Source: Pseudonocardia oceani (GTDB lineage Bacteria; Actinomycetota; Actinomycetes; Mycobacteriales; Pseudonocardiaceae). From it: 64,000 bases of DNA. Positions within the stretch are counted from its first letter, which is position 1. Every line of letters begins with the position of its first letter. The stretch spans positions 2,232,001-2,296,000 of the forward strand of contig NZ_JADQDF010000001.1 in assembly GCF_019263585.2 (NCBI RefSeq), in the 5' to 3' direction. Of the stretch, positions 7,120 through 16,168 are shown piece by piece. The notes under the pieces were generated by a model. The model was not told the origin of the DNA and ran no database searches. It saw nothing but the letters and a program-made list of their open reading frames with translations. The position numbers and the translations under genes are program-made.

Positions 7120-8783
7120 CCACCACCGACACCGCGGCGGGCATGGGGGCGGGGATGGTCGACTACGACCAGCTCACCCGCGCGCAGAAGGCCCTGATGT
7201 CCCTGTCCGGGGACGTCGCGCACCAGCTCGCCGAAGACCACGGCGTCTGCGTCCGCCCCCTGGCCATGCGCCGGCTCGACCTCACCACCGGGCGGGTCGA
7301 CGTCGTCCCGGTCCCCTGCGGGTCGCGCCGGGACGACATCTGCAAGCCGTGCGCGGACAAGTGCCGCCGCACCCGGATGACCCAGTGCCGGGAGGGCTGG
7401 CACCTCGAGCACGAACCCATCCCCGACCGGCCCACGCCCACCGACACGCAGAAGGACCTGTTGGCCGTGCGGGCGGATCTGCACGCCGTCTACCAGGAAG
7501 AGGCCGACGAGACCGAGCGGGAAGCGATCCGCGACACCGTCGCCGTCCTCGACGACGAGCTGCGCCGGGCCGGCGTGACGGGCCGGTTGGAACCGCTTGA
7601 TCCGCCCGAGCGGCCCGCGGTGAAGCGCTCGACCCGGCGCCGCCAGGACGCACCCAACCTGCCAAGGCGGCCGGTGGAGAAGCGGACGCTCGGGCAGGTG
7701 TTCGGCGGCAAGTACCGGCCCTCGACATTCCTCACGCTCACCCTCGACAGCTACGGTCGGGTGGACGGGGACGGAGCTGCGCTCGACCCGGACGGCTACG
7801 ACTACCGCCGCGCTGCCCGCGACGCGATCCACTTTCCCAAGATCGTCGATCGGTTCTGGCAGAACACCCGGCGCTGCGTCGGGTGGGAGGTGCAGTACTT
7901 CGGCACCATCGAACCCCAGAAACGCGGGGCGCCCCACTTCCACGCCGCCATCCGCGGCACGATCCCCCGCGCCGAGCTGCGGGCGATCACCGCCGCGACC
8001 TACCACCAGGTGTGGTGGCCCCAGCATGACCAGCAGATCTACCGCGGCGACCACGTACCCGTATGGAACGACGACGCGCACGGCTTCGTCGACCCCTACA
8101 CCGGCGCCGAGCTGCCCACGTGGGAGGAGGCCACCGACCCGGAGGTGCTGCTGTCCCCCGGGCACACGGTGACCTTCGGGGCCCAGGTGCACGTCAAGGG
8201 CATCCTCGGCGGCACCGAAGAAGCCGGGCGCCACATCGGCTACCTGACCAAGTACCTCACCAAGTCCGTCTCCCAGGCCGCCGGGCTCGTCGAGGACCCG
8301 ACCGCTCGGCAACGCGAGCACCGCCGCCGCCTCGTCGCCGAACTCGACCGCACCCCATGCTCACCGCAGTGCCCGATCTGGCTGCTCTACGGCGTCCAGC
8401 CCAAGAAGGTCCGACACACCGCCGTCCCCGGACAGTGCAAGGGCAAAGCCCACCGGCCCGAGCACCTCGGCATCGGCGGCCGCCGCGTCCTCGTCTCCCG
8501 CAAGTGGTCGGGCAAGACCCTCGACGACCACCAGGCCGAACGGGCCGCGTTCGTTCGGCAACTCCTCCACAACGCCGGTGTCCGTCCGGGCTACGCCGTG
8601 GATGACGGGCCGTTCGAGTGGGAGAAGACCCGGCCCGGCGACCCGGATGTCCCGACGAGACCGGCGCTGCTGCTGCACGCGATCTCCCAGCGACAACGCT
8701 GGAAGGCCGACTACACCGCCGCCCAAGCCCTGGCCGGCGACCTGCCCGACGAGCGTTCGGCAACCGAGGAGGTAGCGGCGTGA
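7116..8783 (+). CDS. RepSA-type replication initiator
   Basis: The protein is 555 aa; the ATG overlaps the traB-like stop. It resembles RepSA, the rolling-circle initiator of pSAM2-type elements. A cysteine cluster lies near residues 68-90 (CGSRRDDICKPCADKC). The catalytic region has FGTIEPQKRGAPHFHAAIRG with an H274-F-H276 motif typical of HUH endonucleases. Downstream is HIGYLTKYLTKS, a segment expected to carry the catalytic tyrosine(s). A late Cys-rich stretch (CSPQCPIWLLYG) may be another zinc site. It lets the excised element replicate, which precedes transfer. Confidence 0.8.
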   Translation: MTTTDTAAGMGAGMVDYDQLTRAQKALMSLSGDVAHQLAEDHGVCVRPLAMRRLDLTTGRVDVVPVPCGSRRDDICKPCADKCRRTRMTQCREGWHLEHEPIPDRPTPTDTQKDLLAVRADLHAVYQEEADETEREAIRDTVAVLDDELRRAGVTGRLEPLDPPERPAVKRSTRRRQDAPNLPRRPVEKRTLGQVFGGKYRPSTFLTLTLDSYGRVDGDGAALDPDGYDYRRAARDAIHFPKIVDRFWQNTRRCVGWEVQYFGTIEPQKRGAPHFHAAIRGTIPRAELRAITAATYHQVWWPQHDQQIYRGDHVPVWNDDAHGFVDPYTGAELPTWEEATDPEVLLSPGHTVTFGAQVHVKGILGGTEEAGRHIGYLTKYLTKSVSQAAGLVEDPTARQREHRRRLVAELDRTPCSPQCPIWLLYGVQPKKVRHTAVPGQCKGKAHRPEHLGIGGRRVLVSRKWSGKTLDDHQAERAAFVRQLLHNAGVRPGYAVDDGPFEWEKTRPGDPDVPTRPALLLHAISQRQRWKADYTAAQALAGDLPDERSATEEVAA

Positions 8784-8989
8784 AGGCGATCGACCGTGAC
8801 GAGCTGCTGAGCGTGCGGCAGGTGCTCGAACTGCTCGGGGGCGTCTCCCGGGACACCTTCTACGAGTGGCGGGAGAAGCGGACCGCTCCGCCCTGCTTCC
8901 GTCTGCCCAATGGGCACCTCCGGGTGCGGCGGGGCGACCTGCTCGACTGGCTGGAGGGCCTGCGGGATGCGCCGGGACGGGCGGCATGA
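8780..8989 (+). CDS. xis: excisionase (Xis), winged-helix AlpA/MerR-like
   Basis: This 69-aa protein has an N-terminal winged helix-turn-helix (LLSVRQVLELLGGVSRDTFYEWR) and ends LRVRRGDLLDWLEGL, as in element excisionases that bend att DNA and steer the integrase to excision. Its GTG overlaps the rep stop, and its TGA overlaps the integrase ATG. The rep-xis-int order matches pSAM2. Confidence 0.8.
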   Translation: MKAIDRDELLSVRQVLELLGGVSRDTFYEWREKRTAPPCFRLPNGHLRVRRGDLLDWLEGLRDAPGRAA

Positions 8990-10380
8990 GCGAGCGGCCG
9001 ACCACCTACCGCGTGAGCGTGTGGAACGTCGTCAAGCACGCCTCGCGCCGTCGGTACGGCGTCCGGTGGAAGACCGAGGGGCGGGAGCACTCGGAGTGGT
9101 ACGCGACCAAGGCGCTGGCGGAGTCGTTCCGGTCGGACCTGCAACGGGCTCAGCGGGCGGGTGAGGCGTTCGAGGTGCAGAGCGGGCTCCCGGTGTCGCT
9201 CGCGCGCAAGCGGAACGCGCGGACGCTCCTGGAGGTGGCGACGAGCTACGTCGACTGGTTGTGGGCCAGCGGCGCACCTCCGAACACGCGTAAGGGCGTC
9301 GTGACGAGCATGGCCGCGATCGTGCCGCTGTTCGTCCGGCAACTCGATCACGCGCCCGACCCGGCGGCTCTGCAGCGGCTGCTGTCGACTCGCCTGCTCC
9401 CGCCGCCTCGTCGTGGTGAGCCGTTGACGGCGGCGCAGACCGCGGCGGCGAGCTGGTTGGTCCGAGCGTCTCGACCGGTCGCCGACCTGGCCGACGACAT
9501 CGTGGCCTCGGAGCTGTTGACGGCGCTTGGGAAGACCGTTTCGGGGCGCTCAGTGACGTCGCTGACGTGGGACAAGCGTCGGGCGGTGCTGCACCGCACG
9601 GTGGAGTTCGCGCGGTCGTCGGGGTGGATAGACGTCAACCCGCTCACTGGTCGGCGCCACGTCGTGCGCCACAGCGGGCCGCAGATCGTCGACCCACGCG
9701 TGGTGGTCAACCCGGCGCAGGCGCGCCAACTGCTCGCAGCGGTGACCTACGTCAGGGGCCGGCGGCTCCAGGACCGGGACCGTGGTCGGCGGCTGCATGC
9801 GTTCTTCGCCTGCATCTACTACGCCGGTCTGCGGCCCGGCGAGGTCCAGTTGCTGCGGGAGGCGGACTGCACGTTGCCCGCCTCGGGCTGGGGCGAGCTG
9901 GTGCTCACGGGATCGCGCTCGGAGGTCAGCGCCGGCTACTACGCGCCGCGGGGGAAGCGTCACCACGAGCGTCCCTTGAAGCGTCGCGCGGCGGAGGAGG
10001 TTCGGCCGGTGCCGATCCCGCCCGCGCTCGTCGAGATCCTGCGCGCGCACCTGGCGGAGTTCGGGACGACGCGGGACGGCCGGCTGTTCTCCGGCGTCGA
10101 GTCGGGAGAGAACGTGCCGGGCTCGGTCTACTCCCGGGTGTGGGAGGAGGCCCGGCAGATCGGGCTCAGCCCATCGCAGGAGGCGTCCCTGCTCGCCCGT
10201 CGTCCGTACGACCTCCGCCACGCCGCTCTGTCGAGCTGGTTGGCCGCGGGGGTGCCGCCCACCGAGGTGGCCGAGCGCGCGGGGAACTCCGTCAAGGTGC
10301 TGTTGACGGTCTACGCCAAGTGTCTGGACGGGCAGCGTTCGGCCTACAACGACCGCATCACGACGCTGCTCGACGGATGA
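8986..10380 (+). CDS. int: tyrosine recombinase / integrase of the AICE
   Basis: This 464-aa site-specific integrase has an N-terminal arm-binding region, a core-binding domain (residues about 80-230) and a C-terminal catalytic domain. Catalytic residues visible are R283 (GLRPGEV), R411-H412 (YDLRHAALS) and the nucleophile Y443 (VYAKC). The position normally His in the second box is Asn434 (AGNSVKVLL), which I believe is common in this actinobacterial subgroup. It is the last gene of the coupled string and is followed by a strong terminator; the attachment site is expected nearby, but I could not see a tRNA 3' end or repeat. Confidence 0.85.
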   Translation: MSERPTTYRVSVWNVVKHASRRRYGVRWKTEGREHSEWYATKALAESFRSDLQRAQRAGEAFEVQSGLPVSLARKRNARTLLEVATSYVDWLWASGAPPNTRKGVVTSMAAIVPLFVRQLDHAPDPAALQRLLSTRLLPPPRRGEPLTAAQTAAASWLVRASRPVADLADDIVASELLTALGKTVSGRSVTSLTWDKRRAVLHRTVEFARSSGWIDVNPLTGRRHVVRHSGPQIVDPRVVVNPAQARQLLAAVTYVRGRRLQDRDRGRRLHAFFACIYYAGLRPGEVQLLREADCTLPASGWGELVLTGSRSEVSAGYYAPRGKRHHERPLKRRAAEEVRPVPIPPALVEILRAHLAEFGTTRDGRLFSGVESGENVPGSVYSRVWEEARQIGLSPSQEASLLARRPYDLRHAALSSWLAAGVPPTEVAERAGNSVKVLLTVYAKCLDGQRSAYNDRITTLLDG

Positions 10381-10393
10381 AGGCGGGAACGGC

Positions 10394-10445
10394 AGAGGCC
10401 CCGGCGGTCCACGGTGATAGTTCCACTGTGGACGCCGGGGCCTCT
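10394..10445 (+). terminator. terminator after the integrase
   Basis: An 18-base arm at 10395-10412 pairs with a 17-base arm at 10428-10444, with a one-base bulge and a 15-base loop. The stem is GC-rich (GAGGCCCCGGCG core). An additional A-T pair flanks it. It has no long T tract, as is usual in actinobacteria. It lies 14 bases after the int stop. Confidence 0.7.
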
Positions 10446-10574
10446 TCGCGTTCCGTACCGGTCCCGTGGATGACCCCAGATCACCCGGCACTCCGCCGGT
10501 TCCTCACAGAGAGGGAGTCGGAAGTGGTCGAGCGTTCGTGCTGGTCAACGCCTCGTTCCGGCTGGTCGGCCGTC

Positions 10575-12146
10575 TCAGGCGTTGGCGGCTTCCCGAGCGC
10601 GGAGGTCCTTGCGCAGGATCTTCCCGGACGCCGACTTCGGGATGACGTCGATGAACTCCACGACCCGCACCTTCTTGTGCGGCGCGATGCGCTCGGCGAC
10701 GAACGACATCACCTCGTCGGCACTGAGCTCGGCACCGCTCTGCAGCACCACGAACGCCTTGGGCACCTCCTCGCCCTCCGCGTCCTTCACCCCGATGACG
10801 GCCGAGTCGGCGATCTTCGGGTGGGTGAGCAGCAGCGCCTCCAGCTCGGCGGGCGGCACCTGGTAGCCCTTGTACTTGATGAGCTCCTTGACGCGGTCGA
10901 CGATCGAGAAGACGCCCTCCTCGGTCACCTCGGCGACGTCACCGGTGTGCAGGTAGCCCTCGTCGTCCAGGGTGGCGGCGGTGGCCTCGGGGTTGTTCAG
11001 GTAGCCCACCATCACGTTGGGGCCCTTGACCCACAGCTCGCCGCGCCCGCCGGGGCCGACCTCCTCGCCCGTCTCCGGGTCGACCAGCTTGCACTCGATG
11101 TTGGGCAGCGCGAAGCCCGAGGAGTTGAGGTCGAGGTCGGGTCGGTCGTCGGGCATCGCGTGGCTCACCGGCGACAGCTCGGTCATGCCGTAGCCCTGCA
11201 GGACCGTGCAGCCCAGCCGTTTGCCCATCGCGTTGCCGAGCTCGGCGTCGAGCGGGGCCGCGCCGGAGAAGATGACGTCGACGCAGGAGAGGTCGTACTC
11301 GTCGACCATCGGGTGCTTGGCCAGCGCCACCGCCACCGGCGGGGCGATGTAGAGCCGCTGGATCTTGTACTCCGACACGATCCGGAGGAACTCCGGCAGG
11401 TCGAACTTCGGCATCGTGATGACGGTGGCGTTGCGGTGCAGGCCGTGGTTCATCATCACGGTCATGCCGTAGATGTGGAAGAACGGCAGGACGGCGAGGA
11501 TCCGCGTGTCGGGGCCGACCTTCATGACCCCGTCCATCTGCACGAGGTTCGCGACGAGGTTGCGGTGCGTGAGGATCACGCCCTTGGCCAGGCCCGTGGT
11601 GCCCGAGGAGTAGGGCAGCACCGCGGTGTCGGTCGGGACGACGTCGGCCGCGGGCACCTCGGCGGTGCTCGCGAGCAGGTCGCGCAGCGAGGCGTAGCCC
11701 TCGGCACCGTCGAGCACGATGATCGAGTCGGCGGGCAGCCCGGCCTGCTCGACGGCGGCGGCCGCGCGCTCCAGGAACGGCGACGCCGTGAACAGCAGCT
11801 TCGCGCCGGAGTCCGTGAGCTGGTGGGCGAGCTCGCCGGGGGTGTAGAGGGAGTTGGCGCTGGTGACGATCGCGTTGGCGCGCAGGATGCCGTGGAACAC
11901 CGCCGCGTAGTACGGGGTGTTGGGCGAGAAGATGCCGACGACGTCGCCCTTGACGATGCCCCGCTCGGTCAGGGCCGCCGCGATCCGCTCGGTCATCCCG
12001 CGCAGCTCGGCGAAGGAGATCGACGCACCGGACGAGCCGTCGGTCAGCGCGGGCTCGGCATCACGGCCGCCGAAGTCGGAGAACAGGAAGTCGAACAGCG
12101 GGACCTCGGGGATCTCGACGTCCGGGAACGGGCTGCGAACGGGCAT
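10575..12146 (-). CDS. 4-coumarate/fatty-acid CoA ligase family protein
   Basis: The 523-aa adenylate-forming enzyme activates a carboxylic acid to its CoA ester with ATP. Motifs in order are the P-loop-like SSGTTGLAKGVILTH (residues about 180), the ATP-binding GYGMTELSP, GELWVKGPNVMVGYLN, LHTGDVAEVTEEGVFSIVDRVKELIKYKGYQV, and the C-terminal catalytic lysine in PKSASGKILRKDLR. The closest relatives known to me are 4-coumarate:CoA ligase-like enzymes of actinobacteria; the substrate could be an aryl or fatty acid. It is the first chromosomal gene right of the element and points toward it, so integration did not interrupt it. Confidence 0.85.
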   Translation of the reverse strand: MPVRSPFPDVEIPEVPLFDFLFSDFGGRDAEPALTDGSSGASISFAELRGMTERIAAALTERGIVKGDVVGIFSPNTPYYAAVFHGILRANAIVTSANSLYTPGELAHQLTDSGAKLLFTASPFLERAAAAVEQAGLPADSIIVLDGAEGYASLRDLLASTAEVPAADVVPTDTAVLPYSSGTTGLAKGVILTHRNLVANLVQMDGVMKVGPDTRILAVLPFFHIYGMTVMMNHGLHRNATVITMPKFDLPEFLRIVSEYKIQRLYIAPPVAVALAKHPMVDEYDLSCVDVIFSGAAPLDAELGNAMGKRLGCTVLQGYGMTELSPVSHAMPDDRPDLDLNSSGFALPNIECKLVDPETGEEVGPGGRGELWVKGPNVMVGYLNNPEATAATLDDEGYLHTGDVAEVTEEGVFSIVDRVKELIKYKGYQVPPAELEALLLTHPKIADSAVIGVKDAEGEEVPKAFVVLQSGAELSADEVMSFVAERIAPHKKVRVVEFIDVIPKSASGKILRKDLRAREAANA

Positions 12147-12453
12147 TGCTGCACTCCCTCGGGCACGCCCGTGCGGACCTGCTCCGACGGGCGTCCAACT
12201 CTAGACCGGCCGGAGGCGACACCAACTGGGCAACCCGGAAGGGTTGCCTTGATCGTCACTCGCTGTCATCGTGACGGCGTCGGACGGACGGGCCCCCCAC
12301 CTGTCCGGACCGTACGGGCGGTGCCCCCGCGCCGCCCGGTGCCCTGTGGCCCGCGGTGCCCCCGACCGCGCGGCCCTCCAGGGCGGCACCACGCGGGGTG
12401 GCCCGACTCCGACTCCCCCTCCCGGGCGCGGGCCACTCCGCGCCGCCCCGCGC
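12147..12453. other. intergenic, promoter side of the CoA ligase
   Basis: About 300 bases between the CoA-ligase start and the end of the next minus-strand gene. I see no gene, only GC-rich sequence. GGAGTGCAGCA just upstream of the ligase ATG (minus strand) holds its likely ribosome site, GGGAGTG. A ligase promoter is expected here, but no -35/-10 pair stands out. Confidence 0.4.
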
Positions 12454-12801
12454 TCAGCCGGGCGGCAGCACCACGTCGGGCGTGGGCGGCACCTCGAACG
12501 ACGGGATCGACGTGCCCAGCTGCTCCAGCGCGGCCTGCGCCCGGTTGAGCTGCACCGCCCCGTAGACGACGACGGCGATGAACAGCAGGCTGGCCACCGA
12601 CGTGAGCACGTAGGCGGTGACGCGCAGCGCGGTGACCGCGCGGCCGTCGCGCGGTGGGATGATGATCGTCTTCGTGCGGGTCTGCACCGGCGGGGCCGCC
12701 TGGGCGAACGGCTGCGACGGTGGGTACGGCGGCCCGTGGCCCTCGCGCGGTCCGCGCTGGGGCGGCACCGCCCCCTGGTACCTCTGCTGCATATCGGTCA
12801 C
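12454..12801 (-). CDS. single-pass membrane protein with proline-rich head
   Basis: This 115-aa protein starts at a GTG at 12801 behind GGAGCAGG; an in-frame ATG at 12792 is the alternative. A Pro/Gln-rich cytoplasmic head (about 55 residues) leads into one transmembrane helix (VTAYVLTSVASLLFIAVVVYG) and a short extracytoplasmic tail ending in PPTPDVVLPPG. I do not recognise a family. It lies just downstream of the DUF4349 gene on the same strand and may be co-transcribed with it. Confidence 0.55.
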   Translation of the reverse strand: MTDMQQRYQGAVPPQRGPREGHGPPYPPSQPFAQAAPPVQTRTKTIIIPPRDGRAVTALRVTAYVLTSVASLLFIAVVVYGAVQLNRAQAALEQLGTSIPSFEVPPTPDVVLPPG

Positions 12802-12873
12802 GGCCCCTGCTCCCGTCGTCGCGAGCGACGCCCCCCGGACGTCATTTCCCTGTCGCAAATCCCCCACCAGGCG

Positions 12874-13830
12874 TTACGCCGCCTGGGCCGTCCGGCGGCG
12901 CCGTCGCACCACCAGCCACACCAGTCCCGCGAGCAGCGCGACCACCGGCAGGAACGGCAGCAGGAACCCGACCACGGTGCCGGTGGCCGTGCCGAGCGCG
13001 AGCAGCCCCTCCCACCCGGCCGCGAGGCCGGGGCCGAAGCCGGCGGCCGCGGGCGTCGGGTCGTCGTCGCCGGTCCACGGGACGCGCAGGTCGACGGTGA
13101 CCGTCGAGAACGCGACCTGGTCGCGCAGCGCCGCCAGCCGCCCGGTCAGCGAGTCGAGGTCGGCCTCCCGGCGCGCGAGCTCGGACTCGATGGCCACGAC
13201 GTCGCCGATCGAGGTCGCCTCGGCGAGCAGGGCCCGGACGCGCGCGACGCTCGCCTGCTGGCTGGCGACGCGGGCGTCGAGGTCGACGACCTCCTCCGTC
13301 GCGTCGACGACCGACGAGGAGCGGTCGGTGACCGTCCCGACCGCGGCGACCCGGTCGAGCACGGCGTCCAGCGCGTCGGCCGGGACGCGCAGCACCACCC
13401 AGCCGCCGCGGTCGCCCGCGCTCTCCTCCGCGACGAACCCGCCCGCGGCGGCCGCGGCCGCGCGCACGTCCCGCACGCCGGTCGCCGCGTCGCCCACCTC
13501 GACGGTGACCTGCGCGGTCCGTACCAGCGAGCGCTGCGCCGACCCGACCGGGACGCCCTGCGAGCCCGCCCCCGTGACGCCGTCCGGCGCGGGCGCCGCC
13601 GGGGCCACGAGCGGTGAGGCGGCGTCGGCCGACCCGGCGTACTCCTCCGTGCTGCGCCCGATCGCGGGCTCCGCGGTGTCGTACGGCGAGGACGGCGAGG
13701 ACGACGACCCGCCGTCCGCACCACCCACCGCCACCACCACCGATCCCAGCAGGACCAGCCCCACGACGACCGCGCCGAGCACCAGTCCCGTCCGCCGGGT
13801 CGTCCACCGCCGCCAGAGCGCCACCGCCAC
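12874..13830 (-). CDS. DUF4349 membrane protein
   Basis: This 318-aa protein has an N-terminal membrane anchor (GLVLGAVVVGLVLLGSVVVAV), a low-complexity Ser/Pro linker, the DUF4349 domain (residues about 95-270) with SLVRTAQVTVEV, AAGGFVAEESAGDRGGWVVLRVPADALD and a coiled coil (ARVASQQASVARVRALLAEA...ESELARREADLDSL), and a C-terminal membrane helix followed by Arg-rich residues. The function of DUF4349 is unknown; it is thought to be a cell-surface protein. Start is a GTG. Confidence 0.8.
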   Translation of the reverse strand: MAVALWRRWTTRRTGLVLGAVVVGLVLLGSVVVAVGGADGGSSSSPSSPYDTAEPAIGRSTEEYAGSADAASPLVAPAAPAPDGVTGAGSQGVPVGSAQRSLVRTAQVTVEVGDAATGVRDVRAAAAAAGGFVAEESAGDRGGWVVLRVPADALDAVLDRVAAVGTVTDRSSSVVDATEEVVDLDARVASQQASVARVRALLAEATSIGDVVAIESELARREADLDSLTGRLAALRDQVAFSTVTVDLRVPWTGDDDPTPAAAGFGPGLAAGWEGLLALGTATGTVVGFLLPFLPVVALLAGLVWLVVRRRRRTAQAA

Positions 13831-13930
13831 CGCCTCCTCGTGCCCCCGGTCGCTCCGGGGATGTCACGGCAGGGACGGCGGACCGGCCCCCGCGCGTTGG
13901 CCGGGCCGGGTCACGATCGGGTGACGGGCC

Positions 13931-14317
13931 TCAGGCGGTGCGGCGCCAGGAGCCGACCAGGACCACCGCGGTCGCCGCGGTGATCAGCATGGCCAGCGGC
14001 ACGTGCACCCAGAGCGTCGTGTCCTCGCCGAGCGTGGCCTCCACGAACGTGGCCGCGAAGACGACGAAGGACAGCACGGCCGGGGCGACGGGACCGCGGG
14101 CGAGGCGCCGGTCCAGGGCCGCGGCGACCACCATGAGGCCGGTGAGGACGTGCAGCACGATCGCGCCCGTCTGGTGCGACCCGTAGGCCCCGCTCACCGA
14201 GTTGACCACACCGCCCGCGGTGACGCCCTGGTACAGCACCCCCAGGGTGGACAGCACCGCCGTGACGCGCAGCGCCCAGGTGGTGGCGGGGACGGCCCGC
14301 CGTGCGGTGGTGGTCAT
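13931..14317 (-). CDS. four-helix integral membrane protein
   Basis: This 128-aa protein has four hydrophobic segments (about residues 15-32, 48-65, 75-95, 103-122). AGGAGACACC precedes the ATG. It resembles small actinobacterial membrane proteins without known function; I see no catalytic motif. The next gene on the same strand begins about 100 bases downstream. Confidence 0.6.
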   Translation of the reverse strand: MTTTARRAVPATTWALRVTAVLSTLGVLYQGVTAGGVVNSVSGAYGSHQTGAIVLHVLTGLMVVAAALDRRLARGPVAPAVLSFVVFAATFVEATLGEDTTLWVHVPLAMLITAATAVVLVGSWRRTA

Positions 14318-14341
14318 GGTGTCTCCTGGGGAGTGGGAGCG

Positions 14342-14866
14342 CTAGCGGAACAGGTGCTCGAAGGCCTGGAGGTTAGCGGTGGACTCGCCGCGCTCGGAGC
14401 GCCAGGCGTGCTCGCGGCGGATGGAGCTCGCGAAACCCAGTTCCAGGAGGGTGTTGAAGTCGCCGTCGGCGGCCTCGAGGACCTGCCCGAGCACGCGGTC
14501 GATCTCGTCGGGCGTGACCGCGTGCAGGGCGATGCGGCCGGTGAGGTGGATGTCGCCGATCCGGTCGAGCGTGTAGTGCACGCCGTAGAGCCGGGCGTTG
14601 CGCTGCAGCAGGAACCGGTAGACGTTCTCGAACTCCTCGTCCGGGCGCCGGCACACGAACGCCTGCACGAACACGGCGTGGTCGCGGACGACGAGCCAGC
14701 AGTGCGTCTGCAGACGGGCGGTGCCGGGGAGGGTGACGAGGAACTGGCCCGGCTCGCGGCGGTGGTGGTCGACGTCGAGGTCCGCCAGCGCGGCGGCGAT
14801 GACGGCGTCGGTGTCGCTGCCGGGGCTGTTCGGGATCTCGGGCGGCTTCGGGATCTCGGGCGTCAC
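14342..14866 (-). CDS. YbjN-domain protein
   Basis: This 174-aa protein has the YbjN fold typical of type III secretion chaperone-like proteins: [42 protein letters not shown] and [24 protein letters not shown]. Its GTG overlaps the mshA stop (GTGA), so it is co-translated with mshA, a pairing I recall as common in actinobacteria. It may help regulate or fold a partner; its role in mycothiol metabolism is not shown. Confidence 0.8.
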   Translation of the reverse strand: MTPEIPKPPEIPNSPGSDTDAVIAAALADLDVDHHRREPGQFLVTLPGTARLQTHCWLVVRDHAVFVQAFVCRRPDEEFENVYRFLLQRNARLYGVHYTLDRIGDIHLTGRIALHAVTPDEIDRVLGQVLEAADGDFNTLLELGFASSIRREHAWRSERGESTANLQAFEHLFR

Positions 14867-16146
14867 AGCGCGATCATCCCCGCCGGCACCCCCTGGCGCT
14901 CGGCGAACTCGGCGGCCGCACCCGTGTAGGTGTCGAGCAGCGACTCGGTGGTGCGGTCCCAGGAGAAGCGGCGCGCGTGGCCCACCGCGGCGGCGCCGAG
15001 GACGTCGCGGCGCTGCAGTGCGTCGCGCAGCGCGTCGGCCCACTGCCCGGAGCCGTGACCGGGCACGAGCAGCCCGGAGCGCCCGTCGGCGACGGCGACC
15101 GGGAGCCCGCCGACGCGCGCGGCCACGACCGGCGTGCCGCACGCCTGCGCCTCCAGCGCAACGAGCCCGAACGACTCGTTGTGACTCGGGACGGCGACGA
15201 GGTCGGCCGAGCGGTAGACGTCGACGAGGCCGGTGCCGCGCTGCGGCGGCAGGAACCGGAGCACGTCGGTGATGCCCAGGCTCGCGCCCAGCTGCTGCAG
15301 CGACGTCGGCTCGGCCAGCCCGCTGCCCGACGGACCGCCCGCCACGAGGACGACGAGCCGCTCGCGCAGGCCCGGGTCGCGGCGCAGCATCTCGGCGGCC
15401 GCGCGCAGCAGCACGTCGGGGGCCTTGAGCGGCTGGATGCGCCCGACGAACGCGAGCACGACGGCGTCGGGGGCGATGCCCAGCGCGCGGCGGGCGGAGG
15501 CACGGTCGCCGGGGACGAACCGGTCGAGGTCGACGCCCGGTGGGATCGTGACGACGCGGCCGGGGTCGGCGCCGTAGAGCTCGACGAGCTCGCGGGCCTC
15601 GGACTCGGTGTTGCCGATCAGCCGGTCGGCCTCGGCGACGACCTGGTCCTCGCCGATCACCCGCACCATCGGCTCGGGCTCGTCGCCCGCGGCCAGCGCG
15701 GCGTTCTTGACGCGAGCGAGCGTGTGCGCGCTGTGCACGAGCGGCACGCCCCAGCGGTCGCGGGCGAGCCAGCCGACCTGGCCGGAGAGCCAGTAGTGGG
15801 AGTGCACGACGTCGTAGTGGCCCGGGTCGTGGTGGGCCTCGGTGCGCAGGACGCCCGCGGTGAACGCGCAGAGCTGGCTGGGCAGGTCGTTCTTGCCCAG
15901 CCCCTCGAACGGGCCGGCTGCGATGTGGCGCACGAGGACGCCGGGTGCGAGCTCGGCCACCGGCGGGTGCTCCGACGACGTGGCGCGCGTGAAGACCTCC
16001 ACCTCGACGCCCCGCTCGGCCATCCGCCGCGCGGTCTCGACGATGTAGACGTTCATGCCGCCCGCGTCGCCCGTGCCCGGTTGCTCCAGCGGCGAGGTGT
16101 GCACGGACAGCACACTGACGCGACGGGGCCGGCGGTGGAGAGTCAC
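14863..16146 (-). CDS. mshA: D-inositol-3-phosphate glycosyltransferase MshA (mycothiol)
   Basis: The 427-aa GT4-family enzyme transfers GlcNAc from UDP-GlcNAc to 1L-myo-inositol-1-phosphate, the first step of mycothiol synthesis. MshA signatures are present: [19 protein letters not shown] at the N-terminus, [56 protein letters not shown] and the donor-binding [23 protein letters not shown]. The GTG at 16146 gives the expected N-terminus; upstream in-frame residues do not. The organism therefore makes mycothiol. Confidence 0.92.
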   Translation of the reverse strand: MTLHRRPRRVSVLSVHTSPLEQPGTGDAGGMNVYIVETARRMAERGVEVEVFTRATSSEHPPVAELAPGVLVRHIAAGPFEGLGKNDLPSQLCAFTAGVLRTEAHHDPGHYDVVHSHYWLSGQVGWLARDRWGVPLVHSAHTLARVKNAALAAGDEPEPMVRVIGEDQVVAEADRLIGNTESEARELVELYGADPGRVVTIPPGVDLDRFVPGDRASARRALGIAPDAVVLAFVGRIQPLKAPDVLLRAAAEMLRRDPGLRERLVVLVAGGPSGSGLAEPTSLQQLGASLGITDVLRFLPPQRGTGLVDVYRSADLVAVPSHNESFGLVALEAQACGTPVVAARVGGLPVAVADGRSGLLVPGHGSGQWADALRDALQRRDVLGAAAVGHARRFSWDRTTESLLDTYTGAAAEFAERQGVPAGMIAL

Positions 16147-16168
16147 ACCTCTGTGTAGCACGTGTCCT

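Larger units (their letters stand above)
480..10445 (+). mobile_element. actinomycete integrative and conjugative element (AICE) with probable cargo
   Basis: The set from 3877 to 10445 has every AICE module: Pra-like activator, FtsK-type transfer protein, RepSA, Xis and Int, most overlapping by 4 bases. Genes to the left (TIGR04141-like, PP2C, HTH) differ in composition from the core and are likely cargo, but no repeat marks the left boundary, which may lie outside the window. The right boundary should be near 10380-10574, before the CoA-ligase gene. Limits given are therefore approximate. Confidence 0.65.

Noticed and set aside
10380..10574. Possible attachment site or tRNA fragment after the integrase
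   Set aside because: I found the terminator, but no T-loop-like sequence, no CCA end and no repeat shared with the left edge of the window.
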